DNA of 64,000 nt from Batrachochytrium dendrobatidis JAM81 (taxonomy: Eukaryota > Chytridiomycota > Chytridiomycetes > Rhizophydiales): assembly GCF_000203795.2 (NCBI RefSeq), contig NW_006281104.1, positions 557,993 through 621,992 of the forward strand, written 5' to 3'. The notes under the pieces were generated by a model. That model saw only the letters and a list, made by a program, of their open reading frames with translations, was not told the DNA's origin and did no database searches. Shown here piece after piece: positions 37,523 to 53,083 of this stretch. The position numbers were made by a program, and so were the translations under genes. How positions within the stretch are numbered: position 1 is the stretch's first letter; every line of letters starts with the position of its first letter.

Positions 37523-40031
37523 TCAAAAGTTAAATCCACCTTGAGGAACATTTGCTTGAGCAGAGAATGCAAATGTACCGGTGTTCTGGTTAACTTCTGG
37601 TGCAACACCAGCACTCTCGTCATTCTCATCGTTGAAATATTTGTCAATAATAGAGTATGCTTTGCGATAGATTTCCGTGTTCTCGTGCATTTGCAGCTCG
37701 TGGATCTTTTCCATACCACCAGCCTCTTCAATGAAAAGAGCCATCTGGTTACCATTGTGTTGTTCTTGCTCGTCCATTTCACCCACTTTGAGAATGTTTT
37801 CAAGTCCGTCAAGCGCAACTTGAATAATCTTGTTATCAGGGCAGGTGAGCAAATCACACAAAGGTTTAATGCAACCCTGTTGCACAAGGTATCGAATTTG
37901 CTCAGGTTTGTTCAATCCACCAGATGTAGCATTAGAAATAGCCCAGCAGGCTTCTTTTTTAGTCTTGAAATCACCGCGTGCAAGAATGGAAATAAGATGA
38001 GGTACCAGGTTAGCCTCAATCACAGCTTGGATCTGATGGGTCGTTCCTGCGGTGATGTTGGAAATTGTCCAGCAAGCCTCTTTGCGAATACCATCTTTGG
38101 GGCTGGAAAGCAAAGCAAGCAACGAGTTAAGAGCGCCGCATTGAATAATAGTTTGAGTTTGCATGTCATCACCAGTAACAATGTTTCCAACAGAGCGCAA
38201 AGCGGGAGTTTGTACAGAGTACGATGGATGCAACAACAGTTCCACCAAACGACGACAAACACCAACTTCAATAACAGCTTGGATCTTTTCGTTAGACACC
38301 TCCGAAACATATGAGATGGCCCAGCACGCATCAGTTAGTACCTCCTCATCGTTCGAGTGGACCAGTTTGGCAAGAACAGGCAAACATGGACGAATCTAGT
38401 AGAATGCCAACAAGATTGAAAACGCATAGGATTTTTAAAACCAGAGAAACAATCAAATTGAATAAGCAAAAAATCATAGAATCTCATCAAAACGCATATC
38501 TGATAAAATTCAACATACAGTGTTCCAGTCAGGTTGAGGATTTTTTCCACGACAAAAGTTGGAGAGAGTCCATGTAGCGTTGCGTAGCATTGACAGTTTA
38601 TAGTTTGAGTCGTTGAGAATTTCAAGAAGAGGACGAAGTGCACCAGCAGCAAGAACACGATCACGGCATTCGACACTGTCACCAGCAATATTACCAAGAG
38701 CCCAGACAGCCTACAGAGTCCATTAAGCAATTGAAAATAAACCAAATTTTAGTTGGTGTCATTAGTCGTGCCGCAAACTTTGTATAGCGCACCAATCTGA
38801 CTCCAGTTTAAACATCACACTAATCAACTCACCTGTTCCTTGACATCAGGGGTTGGAGAGCGAAGCAAGTCCACAAAAATGGGAACTGCACCAGCATCAA
38901 TCACAACTTTTGTCTGATTAGACGAGCCGGATGCAATATTGGTAAGTGCCCATGCCGCTTCAAACTATATAAACGTATATTGAAACAATGTAAGGAATCG
39001 TCTGAATTATAACAGAGACAATTGCTGATTAATTAGTTTACCTGAATCAAAGGATTTTCAGAACGTAGAAACTCGACAAAGCGAGGAATCACACCACAAT
39101 TGATGACTTCTGCAATAGGAGGATTTTTTTCTGTATCCGGTAAAGCCAAGACAACAGCCAAGTTTAGTGTTGCGATTGGAAACAAGTGTAAATTAAATTT
39201 GTTAAACAAGTGAACCAAATAACAAGAAATTGTAGCCAGAGAGAAATCAAGGGAAATCATTAGCATATCGACCAAAAAATAAAACTGCGATTACCTTTGG
39301 AAAGTAATTTACGGAAACGAGAGGTAGCATTGTACTGATCCTCAACTTCAGACGACATAAGTCCAGCAACCATGGTAGTGAGTTGCTGATGCAGATCCTA
39401 CAAACAACAGGTCGTAAATAATAAAGTCCGGACAAGATCGATAGATGCAACCAGCACAAGGTCGTTGACAAGAAACCCAAAAGACTATAGCATGGTTCAA
39501 ATAAAGCATGATGTACTGTAAAGTAGTAGCAAGACCGATATAAAGCATTGCCCTCTTCAACAGCAGGAAGATACTCATTTGAAGAACAAGGGAGAATAGA
39601 GGTTCACAAGACATGGCAGGCAATAGACAAGCGACTGATAAAAAACTCAGACCCCATACAGCAAGAACAGATGTGATTCAGTGTAGCACTAATCCATAGC
39701 GAGACTAGCCTGGAAACACCACAATCTACACTGACAGCCTATCTGTGCACTCTTCCAACATCTTCAACCAACACAACATGATTAGCAAGTCAAATTCATC
39801 ACACACCTGCTCATTGACGACCTGGTTGGTAGAAAACCCTTCGTCATCCGACTCGGACTGAGTGCCAGCAATCAGAGCCATATTACGACGCTTGGCAAAC
39901 GATTCCTCACGCTTCTGTTTGCGCAGCTCTACAGTCATGTCTTCTCGACGACGACGGATCTCATCCTGTTTCATGGCACCTCTATTTTTAAAGGCAGCCA
40001 TGCGGTTTTCGAATGGTTTTGAACGATCCAT
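37523..40031 (-). CDS. SRP1: importin subunit alpha (karyopherin alpha)
   Basis: Nuclear import adaptor that binds NLS cargo and importin beta. The N-terminal importin-beta-binding domain is in exon 1 (39807-40031): [16 protein letters not shown], then the basic [20 protein letters not shown]. About ten ARM repeats follow over several exons, with the typical W-x-x-x-N ladder: [56 protein letters not shown] and [12 protein letters not shown]. An acidic, [12 protein letters not shown] tail ends the protein at TGA 37523-37525. The first intron is about 400 nt, longer than most here. The single-copy fungal type is expected; orthology to yeast SRP1 is secure at family level. Confidence 0.94.
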
Positions 40032-40199
40032 ATGTGTATATAAGCAATGTGGTTCCAATTGAATTCCAGACAAGTTCAAAGTTGCAGTTTTCACTGGTGT
40101 TCAAGTCGCAAAATTTTCATTGAAATTTTCGATTTTCCAAACCACAAACCAGAACAAAGTGAAAACAAGTCACGGGAACAGACTTGCTAAAACAAAACT

Positions 40200-43786
<3,587 letters not shown>

Positions 43787-44163
43787 AGTAGCAAATGCGT
43801 AAAGTTGATGTCAATTGCGAGGCTTTCAAGACACCAATATTCGCATACTTGTCACGTGGGGCTACTTTGAACTGCTCAATGGCATTGCTGGATTCTTTCT
43901 AAACATTATTGTACAAGCCAATGACATTTATTTGGAATCACAAACTATCGTGTCAGATCTAGCATAACAGCACTACAGTCATTGCAGTCATTGCAATCCT
44001 CGCAGTCCTTGTACCAGTAAAAGTTGTAAATATTAAAATAATTCTAGTTTATTCACCTGATTAAATGTTGGAAATTGCATATTGAGAGCAACTTTTAGGT
44101 GAATGGCATCAAAAAATAAAAACCATGATCGTCGTAAAACATCTCAATATGAAAAGGCACGCA
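43787..44163. other. intergenic region
   Basis: PAK promoter side and 3' flank of the next minus-strand gene. It holds a small imperfect direct repeat near 43975-44010 (CAGTCATTG units). Nothing else recognised. Confidence 0.45.
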
Positions 44164-46577
44164 TCAAGTGCAAAGTTCCTTGATAATGACGCCCTCGACC
44201 GATTCTGCAAGAATAGATACCATCTGCTCCATCAGAACAAACCCATATGAACGGGCAGTTTTTACATCCTGTTCAAATACCACATCATCAAAATTCTCAT
44301 CCGACTCCGATTCGGCCTTCATTGGTTTGGATTTGGGAAGACTTGAATTATCGAGTAGCTCTGTTCGATCTTCAGATTCAATAACATAATAACCAAGGTA
44401 GGCTGCAAAACCACGTTTGACATTTGCCATGGAATCTTCATTAGCAACTGCGCGATCAGGAAGATCCTGATTAAGCAGTTTGAACTCGTCAAAATGTCCT
44501 GACACAGTGCAGATTTGAAGCAACGTGACAAAAGTGGGATCAGATATCAAGTAGTTGGGATGGTGAGATGATCGGATGGAGTGTGGTGTTGAATGGTGAA
44601 CTGCTGTTGAATTGGCTATATCTTGCACAGCATGCGCATCTTCTACAGCACAAAGATGTTTGGAAAGACTATAAATACTGAAAATCTATAAAAATTTGCA
44701 AATCATACTTGATAAGCAATTTGATTTAAAAGACATCTAGTCAAATTCCTGATTAAAATATACCCTATTAAAAACGGCATTCCACTCTGGCGCACGAGCA
44801 TGCAGATCAACCGTCTCCCAGCACTGTTGTATAATAATCTTTAGTAGTTTTTCAGTAATTGGAAAATACTCTAAAGTGCATTGTGACTCGATATCCTTGA
44901 AAATTCTATCCAGGTGTCTTAAACGTATGGGTTGATTTTTCATCTCTATGACTAATTGAACAAGCTACACATTAAAAAGATGAGCAAGCCCATACAGTTT
45001 GAAATTAATGCCAATCTAAAAGTAAATTGTCAATCACAACCAGCAATAAGACAAAACTGACGCACCTCTAGTAAAAATCCCTCGTCAAATTGATAAGGAT
45101 GAGAATCATGTCGACTACTGGATTTACGATATAATGCCCATGCTCTTGCTTCCCATATATCACGCGTGTCTGTATTGCTACTCTCGCAAAATGCATCGCG
45201 ACACACACCCATGACTGTAGCAAATACATAGCGATCACTCATTACAGACGTCTCAAATATATACCATGCATAATCATACTCATTGTATGATCTTGCAACA
45301 ACAAGAATATCCGCCAGCAGTCCTAGTGCGTTTTCCTTTACCGTCAGCAATTCCAGATCCAACTCACTATCGTTGTTCCAGTTAGGAACATCAAGCACAC
45401 GGACATACCACCGCCATACTTCTTCAAATTTAAGCCGTAAGCGAGTCCAGCGTAGCAATTTGGCTCGATTATCAGGAGAAAGTGCACGACCGTCTGAAGT
45501 GTACAGATTGCCTTCTGCCATGGCCGTGATAATACTTGACACCTCTTGTTCAATCTTTTTTGGACTAACGTATGATTTAGATAAAAAGTGCTGTACGCTA
45601 GCCGAGATACGGTTTTCGCTTGCAATGACCATGACTGGACGCTTAAGAAGACTACTTGCCAACGACCAGGAATAGCACGCATCGGTCCATTGATCCTTTT
45701 GGAGTCTACTAAGAATGCGGAAAATGGCCTTGGTAAAGTATCTACTAAACCGAAGATGGTCAGCAACAGCATAAATCAGTTTGGGATCAATGATAATATC
45801 GTGACTGATAATGTACTCGAAGAGATCGTGTGCAATTGCAGCCAAGTGCTCCATCATTTCAGAAAATTGTTGGTGCTGAGCCTGTTGACGTGCTGCTGAG
45901 TGAAGTGCCAAAATGTTTTCAAGTAAACCACAATAGAGTCCCGAAATGATTGTTCTGTGCTCATTTAGATGTTTTGAGGCGGCAATACGCGGTAGGCGAC
46001 ATAACAAAGCATCTGCCTCGTCAAGTTCTAGACGAAGGAGCGCATTAGCTAGTTTTTCAACTGCACCTAGATTGATGGTTCTTAAAAAATTTCCTTTTAT
46101 ATCAAGCTCAGATGAGAAATTCAAAGCCGTCATGCCTCTATGTATTAATGTCAAATCTTGATGCGGCGGTTGTTTTTCATAAGATGCAGCTGAAAATAGT
46201 GGATGTTGGGATAAAGCTTGAGACTTGACTGTTGTACTTGAATGGTCAAGACCGTGAGAATCGGCCTTTGCTACATCGATATCTTTTTTGAATGAATATT
46301 GGCTATTCCATTGTGCTTTGGGGTGCTTTAGGTGCTCAGTATATGTCGATGGTCGAGGGGTTGGATCAGCAGAAGCAGTCATAAGCGTTACTGTCGAGTC
46401 CATTTGTTCTTCGTCAGATTTAGCAGTGATGGGTTTGAGAGGATGACTGCTGCTAGCATTTAAACTATCCAAACTATCCAAGCTGTCCGTACGGCCATAT
46501 CGGTCTCTTCCAGACTTTTTCTCATCAGTAGACATGGACAGAATATGCCTTTGAAGTTGTGGAATCATGGTTGCCAT
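44164..46577 (-). CDS. helical-repeat (PPR/TPR-like) protein, function unknown
   Basis: Start placed at ATG 46575-46577 (MATMIPQLQRHIL). The main exon runs to about 45067. A second exon (about 44950-44765) begins LVQLVIEMKNQPIR, and a last exon (about 44680-44164) begins IFSIYSLSKHLC. The N-terminal 150 residues are disordered with a DSLDSLDSLN mini-repeat. The rest is alpha-helical with PPR-like phrases such as YAWYIFETSVMSDRYVFATVM, WNAVFNR and LLQICTVSGHFDEF. This suggests a helical-repeat protein, possibly an organellar RNA-binding one, but I do not recognise a named family and see no clear presequence. The protein ends in an acidic stretch and a short helix. Confidence 0.6.
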
Positions 46578-46900
46578 TGTCTGGTAGTATTGCGTGTACG
46601 TGTACAATTTTTAGGTGTATAAAGCGCAGATGCCGCGTTAAAAAGTAGATTTTTCCCAACGGCTCTGGCGCGAGTTTATTTGAAAAAACAGTATATTTAT
46701 GCTTGAAGATGACAAGTAGTTTAAAACGACTAGCAACACCAGAGAAACGTATCATTATCGTGATATACCAACTACGACCTGAACACTTTCAACTTGGCAT
46801 TTCAAAAAAGTCAAACATCAATTCAGGAAAAATCAAGTTTATTGAAACAAACCGCTTAAAGATATAACTGCAAAAGCTGATATTGATAGCAAAGTGATTA
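46578..46900. other. intergenic region
   Basis: About 320 bases between two minus-strand genes: promoter of the helical-repeat gene and 3' flank of the eIF4E-binding gene. No feature recognised. Confidence 0.45.
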
Positions 46901-49640
46901 CTATTGGCGATGCTGTTCAAAATGGAGCTGCCCCTGATTTTGGTCTGGCTGCAAAGGCATCGAGTGCTGAGAAGGGTTGAATGGCTGAAAGTATGGAGGC
47001 TGATCAAAAGCACCTGCCATGGAATAATGGGAAGAAAATGCTCCGTGGGGAAGAGGTGTTTGATTGTGATTAAAAGAATCAAATCGATGATTGAATCCCG
47101 GTTGCACTTGTTCATTCAAGTGAAAAGGTGTTGAATGCATCAAAGATGGGGGAGGATTTCTTGAAAATCCAGAAGGTTGATTATACATGGGATGCGAAAG
47201 CATATCAAAGGATTGCTGGGGAGGCGGTGGGGCAAGATAAGGAGGAAAGGCTTGATGACGATCTAAGGTTTAAAATGGATTAGCTTACATTTTAATACAA
47301 CAAATGGATGTTGGAATATTCAAATTGATCACAATACACAAAAACGATCTCACCGAAAAAGGAACCATTTAACCCTCCGCGAGCAGATTCCTGATTAACG
47401 AAAAGATCTGGCCTTATTGTATTTGAAGAAAAGACCGCATCAGTATTGGCCTGGTCGTGATTTAGGGGGATATGATTACCAGCAAGTTCAGAAGAAAATT
47501 GTGACAAGTGTTGCTGGGAAGGGGGCAAAATGTTTTGGTTGGGTTGTTGGTGTGAAAAAGGAGGCTGGACAGTTAAAGGATCGGCACTATTGAACATGAA
47601 CGAGTTTTGACTTTCTTGAAATATAGGAAGTGCTGGATTTGCAGTCTAAGCTTGCCAAAATGTAAACAATAGTCAATATATCAAGTTGAACAGTATACAC
47701 TATGAGTACAATCTACTCTGTAATGGTTACTACACAAGTATCATCCAACTAATTACCTGCGACAGTGAAGCGGCAGTCAGGGTAGCAATAATACGCTCCA
47801 TGCTCTTCTTGTCTTCTTCTTGGGTTGATTTGCGCCAGTTTTTGCGAGAAACACGGACTCCCATGCGCTCCAGTACCTCTTCCTCTGAAAGTGCAACGGA
47901 AAAGGGCATCGAGTTTGAGGTCTGTTGACCCGTTGGAGCAGAGTTCCATTGAGTAGCTGCCAAAGATAGCGTACTTGATGGTGATTCATTTGGATACTCG
48001 TTTAATCTTAAATTAGAAGCATCAGTCAGTGGTGATTCCAAAGTTGATCTAGATGGTTTGAAATTGTTGTTTTGTCCTGCAAGAATTGCCCGCATCGCTT
48101 CTTCTTCTGAAATTATATGTGGTAAGTCTTGAGAGGACATGTACGGATATTCAGGTATACTAGGCTGTGGAAGAGCAACATGCTGCAATCCAGATAAACC
48201 GGATGATTGAGATATAGACGAAGATGACGAGGACAAAGGTTCTTCATCAAAAAGACGTTCAAATCTAGACCGTCTTTTTGTCGTGATATGGGGTCTTGCA
48301 GTTTGATCTTCAGAGTACAGCATGCGAGCAGCATCAGAAGCAAGGTCAGACTGCAGTCTCATTGTAGGATCTTTAGGAGAGGAATTAGAGTTCATGAAAC
48401 AAAGCGATGATACAGATGTATCCAAGTGTGCACCGCCTGCATAAGAAACGGGCCCGTTAGATTTTGAGTTCAATGGCTTGATATTATTCATTCTACTAGT
48501 AGCAGTGGTATTGTTATTAGCGTTGATATTATTGTTCATGGCGTTTCGGGAAGCATCAATCTGCTGACTCTTCATCATTGCCTTGAATTTTTGGAACTCG
48601 TCAGTTCCAGAGTCTACAGCCGTACTAGAGACTGCATTTGTATTTATATTATCATTTTCCACCAGATTAGGGCCATCTGGTGTAACAGAAAAAGACATCC
48701 ATTCAGGCTCTGAACGCGAAGAGTTGGCTATAGCATATTTAGAGTGTTAGAAGCTTGACGTTGAGATATTTACAGCAACATGAGCCAACACAATGACCAG
48801 ATATGGGATTGCAAGACAGATGGAACCAGCAAGATCATTGCACTAGTATTACTTACTTGGTTTTGATGGTATGTATTTGGAAGAGTTTTCTAGATCTGGG
48901 CCAGCACCAGGCTCTGAGCGTCTAACAGGATTACGACCACCTCCAGAGAAATGGTTGTTGTAATCTCGAGATTGTGACTTGAGCCAACATCAGTTGAATA
49001 GTAAACCGAGTTAAACTACTGGATCTACACATTTCACAACACATGGGTAGACTTTCATATACCTTTGAAGGAGAAGGTTTTGCAGGTATTCCAGCGAGTT
49101 GAGCAGCAGTTGTAGATAGGGTAGTGGAGTGAGGTCGAGTCTGAGTTTTGTTGGTAAAAGACCCAGCAGCAGTATATGCAATAGAGCCAGTACGCACTGC
49201 AGTGCCTATCAAGTTCATAGTGTTGAGCAAGATGTTGATGCAACAACAGACTGACAAGTGTATTCCTGACTGGTTACAACTGATTTAATCAAGACTTTAC
49301 CTTTGATAATGTCTGCCGACCGGTTGTGTCGCAATGGAATGACCTTTCCTCTAACCTCACTGACATGCGTATTAGATTGAAATCAGATTCAACATACAGT
49401 AGCTTAGTACAGTGACGAAGAAATCAACAGCAAGCTGAACAGATTCGATTCAGTCTAAGCGAATGCACTGAATGTCGTTACATTCAGTCTGAGTGAATGC
49501 ATTCCGACTTGTGAGAACAGCAACACTTACAATATCTCGGCATGACTGGGCATTCCTTCCGGTCGCTGAACCAACGGACTGTTTCTCAAACTCAACATCT
49601 GAGCACTAGTGTAATGATAAATATTTCCATGTGTGGCCAT
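46901..49640 (-). CDS. eIF4E-binding translational regulator, 4E-T-like
   Basis: Exon 1 (49531-49640) encodes IYHYTSAQMLSLRNSPLVQR followed by PEGMPSHAEI. This matches the N-terminal eIF4E-binding box YxxxxL-hydrophobic of 4E-T-type proteins, with Met at the usual Leu position. Next comes FEVRGKVIPLRHNRSADII, then short Ser-rich exons, then a long exon (about 47760-48700) with DEFQKFKAMMKSQ and EEEVLERMGVRVSRKNWRK. The C-terminal exons are Gln/Pro/Asn/His-rich (PPFSHQQPNQ, FNPSQHSMPLQP), a low-complexity tail of the kind that drives P-body or granule assembly. The stop TAG is at 46901-46903. Binding to eIF4E is inferred from the motif; the family name is tentative. Confidence 0.68.
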
Positions 49641-49750
49641 TGCTCGAGTTGATGCCAATTCTGTGAATGGCAATCGTTTTAAACCCTAAAAATATTTCAT
49701 TTTATCGTTTCCGCTTTTGTCAACTTTGGTTTCATTTCTATAAAAACTTG

Positions 49751-52700
49751 ATGGCCGACATTAATGTGGAGGAGTTGCTGGATGCTCGCTTTGAACAAGA
49801 GGTATGGCTGCTGCTGTTTGAATTCCTGCTCAATCCATTGTGTCCACTATACACTGCTAATTTTAGAGTGGTTGTTTAGTGCTTTAAGCCCTTTCCTTTG
49901 AGTGGGCAAGTTGCATCGAACATGAATGCATTGGGGTGGTTTCTTGTGCTGCATTCTCATGCTAACTCACTGCTTTATTCTATGCAAACTCTACCTTTTA
50001 GCTGGCCAATCCTCAGCCTAAACATCATGATTCTAGCAAGTACCTGGATCGAGACTTGCACGATATGGACATTGAAAATCATTCACGGCATCATCATGCA
50101 AACATATCCTATCGAGAGGACGCTTCTCCAGTAGCAAGATATCCTTACGTTAGAGACTCTCGTCTCTCTCCTCATAAACTGTCCTCTTCAATGGCTTTTA
50201 CTTCTAAAGGCGATCCTGCTGGGTTGTACGCTGCTGATGCTGATATCCTTAATCAGGGTTTAGATGATATTGAGGTCGAGGTGTCTGCTCATCTTAGGAG
50301 AACAAGTCGTGGTCATGATGATTTTGACGATCGTCGCTCTCTTGCTAGTGATGCAATGGGTTCTCGCTATGATGGCCACGAGAGTAAATCCAGATCTCAT
50401 GAGAAACGGTCCCATCGAAGCTCTCGTACTGCTGATCATGACGAACGTCATGAGCGTTACCGTAGCTCTCGTATGAGTGAGCACGATGACCGCTATGAAC
50501 GCTATGAGCGACGACATCGTGATCGCCAAGCAGAAAGTGAGCGCTATCATCATCCTTGCGAGGATGAGGTGGATCATGAAGGAGCTCGAGATTACGATCG
50601 CGACCCTCGCGAGATTTATGAAATGTATGATTCACATTCTCTTCATCCTGATTACGATGAAAGGGACAGACTTTTAGTGTCTGGTCATGACCCTCGTTAT
50701 GATGAACGTCGGTCTACACGTACTTACCATGATGAAGAAGGATCCCGCCGTAGGTCAACCCGCTCCAGAGATACTCGCTCTCCCTCTCGTTCCTACGAGA
50801 GAGAAAGGGACCGTGATCGCAGAAGTCGTCGTTCTGATCGAGATCGTCGCAGTCGACACAGTCGTTCTCCATCTCGCAGATCAAAACGTCGTTCGTCTAG
50901 ATCTGCTTCTCGCTCTCGCAGCCGTGATGCACCACGGCATCGGGATGAACCAACTAAAGCTCCATCAGCGGGAAAAGAAAGGTACTATTGCTTTTGCATA
51001 TTTTGTTTGATGCTTTGCTATACCTATCATGTTTGTACATTCTTTTGTATACCAACCACTGTCTTTTCATTTTCATTCTGTAGATCACACGTTGAAACCG
51101 TTGAAGATGTCTTGGAGCGTGATAAGCGTACTGTATTCTGCATGCAACTTGCTGCTCGCTTGCGATCACACGAGCTTGTCAAATTTTTTGAAGCTTGTGG
51201 TAAAGTTCGTGATGCTAGTTTAGTCATTGACAAGCATACTGGTCGATCTAAAGGGTAATCTGACTTGACAAGCCGTTGTGTTGTATTTTACTGTCCTAGT
51301 GCAATGAATTACTAATACGCTGCTATGTCTATAAACTATTTGTGATAGCGTTGCTTATGTTGAATTTTATGAAGTAGAAGCTGTATCAAAGGCACTTGAA
51401 ATGACTGGTCAGAAATTGTTGGGCATTCCTATTATTGTACAGCTAACTGAAGCTGAGCGTAATCGGGTTGCTTTGCAGGCTGCCTCAAAGTGAGTTACTT
51501 AAACAGTTGTCCATTATTGCCAATATACTATGGCTTTGATTTACATGTTTGGTTGGGATGATCAACTAACGCTTTTTTGCTGTTTGTTTCATAGAACTGT
51601 AGATACAGCTGCTTCTAGGATTTATGTTGGTTCACTTGATTATAGTCTTACAGAGCAGGATGTTGCAAATGCATTTCAAGGTTTTGGACCTATCGAGTTT
51701 ATCAACATTCACATGGACAAGGAAACCGGTCATTCTAAAGGATACGCTTTTGTGCAGTATGTAAAAGATGCATGTCTGATAAACATGGAACAAGACCATT
51801 CATTTAATCTTGTCATACAACCTTTTTAGATATACACAAGAGGCTCATGCTAGGGCTGCTGCAAACCAAATGAATGGTCATATTCTCATGGGCAGACCGG
51901 TATGTACAATCCCAACACACTTTACTAGAATCGAGTATAGGGTTTCTCAACATATTTATTTTAAAACTACAGATTCGTGTTAATCTTATTTCAGAGAAGT
52001 CTCAATCTGCTCCAGTTACTAATGCCAGCAATGTTGGTATTGCTAGCGAAAATATTGCTACATTTAACATGGATGATGGTGAAATGGAAGGTTTTCAAAT
52101 GAATTCGCTCTCTCGGGCTGAACTAATGGCCAAACTGGCTCGCACTGAACCCACTCTTTCCAAAACTTCTGCTTCTGTAGCAGCCATGTGAGTCGAAACG
52201 TCAACTGATTGATTGAGATAGTATATTTACTAATACTTACTTTGTGTTTGACAGTTCAACCAAGCCTGCAGTTGTTGTTCCAACCATGGAAACACGATGT
52301 GTGCTTTTAAAAAATATGTTCAATCCTGAAAAGTAAGTACTATATGCTTTTAAGCTAATTGGAAGCATGTGCTTGCTTTCTTCTTGCATTCGTTTCTTAC
52401 TCTGTGTATGCTGGCCATTCAATAGTGAAGTAGAATCAAACTGGGTTCAGGAGATCGAAGAAGATGTCAAGGAAGAGTGCACTAAGTTTGGCAAAATTTT
52501 ACATATCTCAGTTGATCCTGAATCTCATGGTCATGTTTATCTTAAATTTGATAGTCTTGTTTCATCACAGGCAGCTGTAAAGGCACTTCATGGTCGCTTT
52601 TTCGCTGGAGCACGAGTAAGTAAAGATGGCGGTGTTTTTTGGTTTAAATCTGCTGGTTTAATTAAATTCTAACATTTTTAATTTGGTCTAGATTGAAGCA

Positions 52701-52757
52701 CTTTATATTGCTGATCAAGTCTATGATGCTCAGCATCCCTTGGCTGCTGGACTCTAA
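49751..52757 (+). CDS. RBM39/Rsd1-type splicing factor (RS domain, three RRMs)
   Basis: Ten exons keep frame: 49751-49801, 50002-50981, 51084-51254, 51349-51489, 51595-51756, 51830-51899, 51973-52187, 52255-52332, 52426-52615 and 52692-52757, giving 707 aa. The N-terminal helix [17 protein letters not shown] is family-typical. A long Arg/Asp/Ser/His-rich RS domain follows. RRM1 has [11 protein letters not shown] and [12 protein letters not shown]2 has [11 protein letters not shown] and KGYAFVQYT; then comes a linker ([25 protein letters not shown]). RRM3 is a U2AF-homology type ([10 protein letters not shown] ... HVYLKFDS). The protein ends [18 protein letters not shown]. It acts in 3' splice-site recognition with U2AF, fitting an intron-rich genome. 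Confidence 0.93.
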
Positions 52758-53083
52758 CTCAATATTTTCCTACTGGTTTAGGTTTGGGCTCCAAGCATTT
52801 TCAATGGTCAAAATATTGATTGCGGCTGAGCCTTTAAAACTAAGTCCAAAAACTGTCCTTCAATAAACATATTTTTGAACTGTGTTTTGGGTCAATTTGA
52901 CTATGTATGGGATAGGCAGAATGTATACTATTAATGTCGTTTTAAATTCACCAACAAGCCTAGTTGGTTCTACTAAAAACCTGAAATGTGCACTCATTGC
53001 TTGTTTTAAACCACCAACTGATCAAACGCGCTTCAACCAACTTTCAGCACCTATTCCTACACTGCATTCCATTCAAGTCATCC
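52758..53083. other. intergenic region
   Basis: About 325 bases between two plus-strand genes. An AATAAA (52862-52867) about 105 bases after the RBM39 stop is a likely polyA signal. Nothing else recognised. Confidence 0.5.

Noticed and set aside
37541..38314. 257-codon plus-strand ORF across the importin alpha gene
   Set aside because: Antisense shadow of strongly conserved ARM repeats; no family resemblance of its own.
46441..46490. Tandem CTATCCAAA-type repeat as a minisatellite
   Set aside because: Only about three units, coding for DSLDSLDSLN in frame in the helical-repeat protein; too short to treat as a separate repeat locus.
50260..50677. Several ORFs on both strands in the RBM39 RS region
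   Set aside because: Low-complexity Arg/Ser/Asp codons keep other frames open; the RBM39 frame continues through introns into its RRMs.
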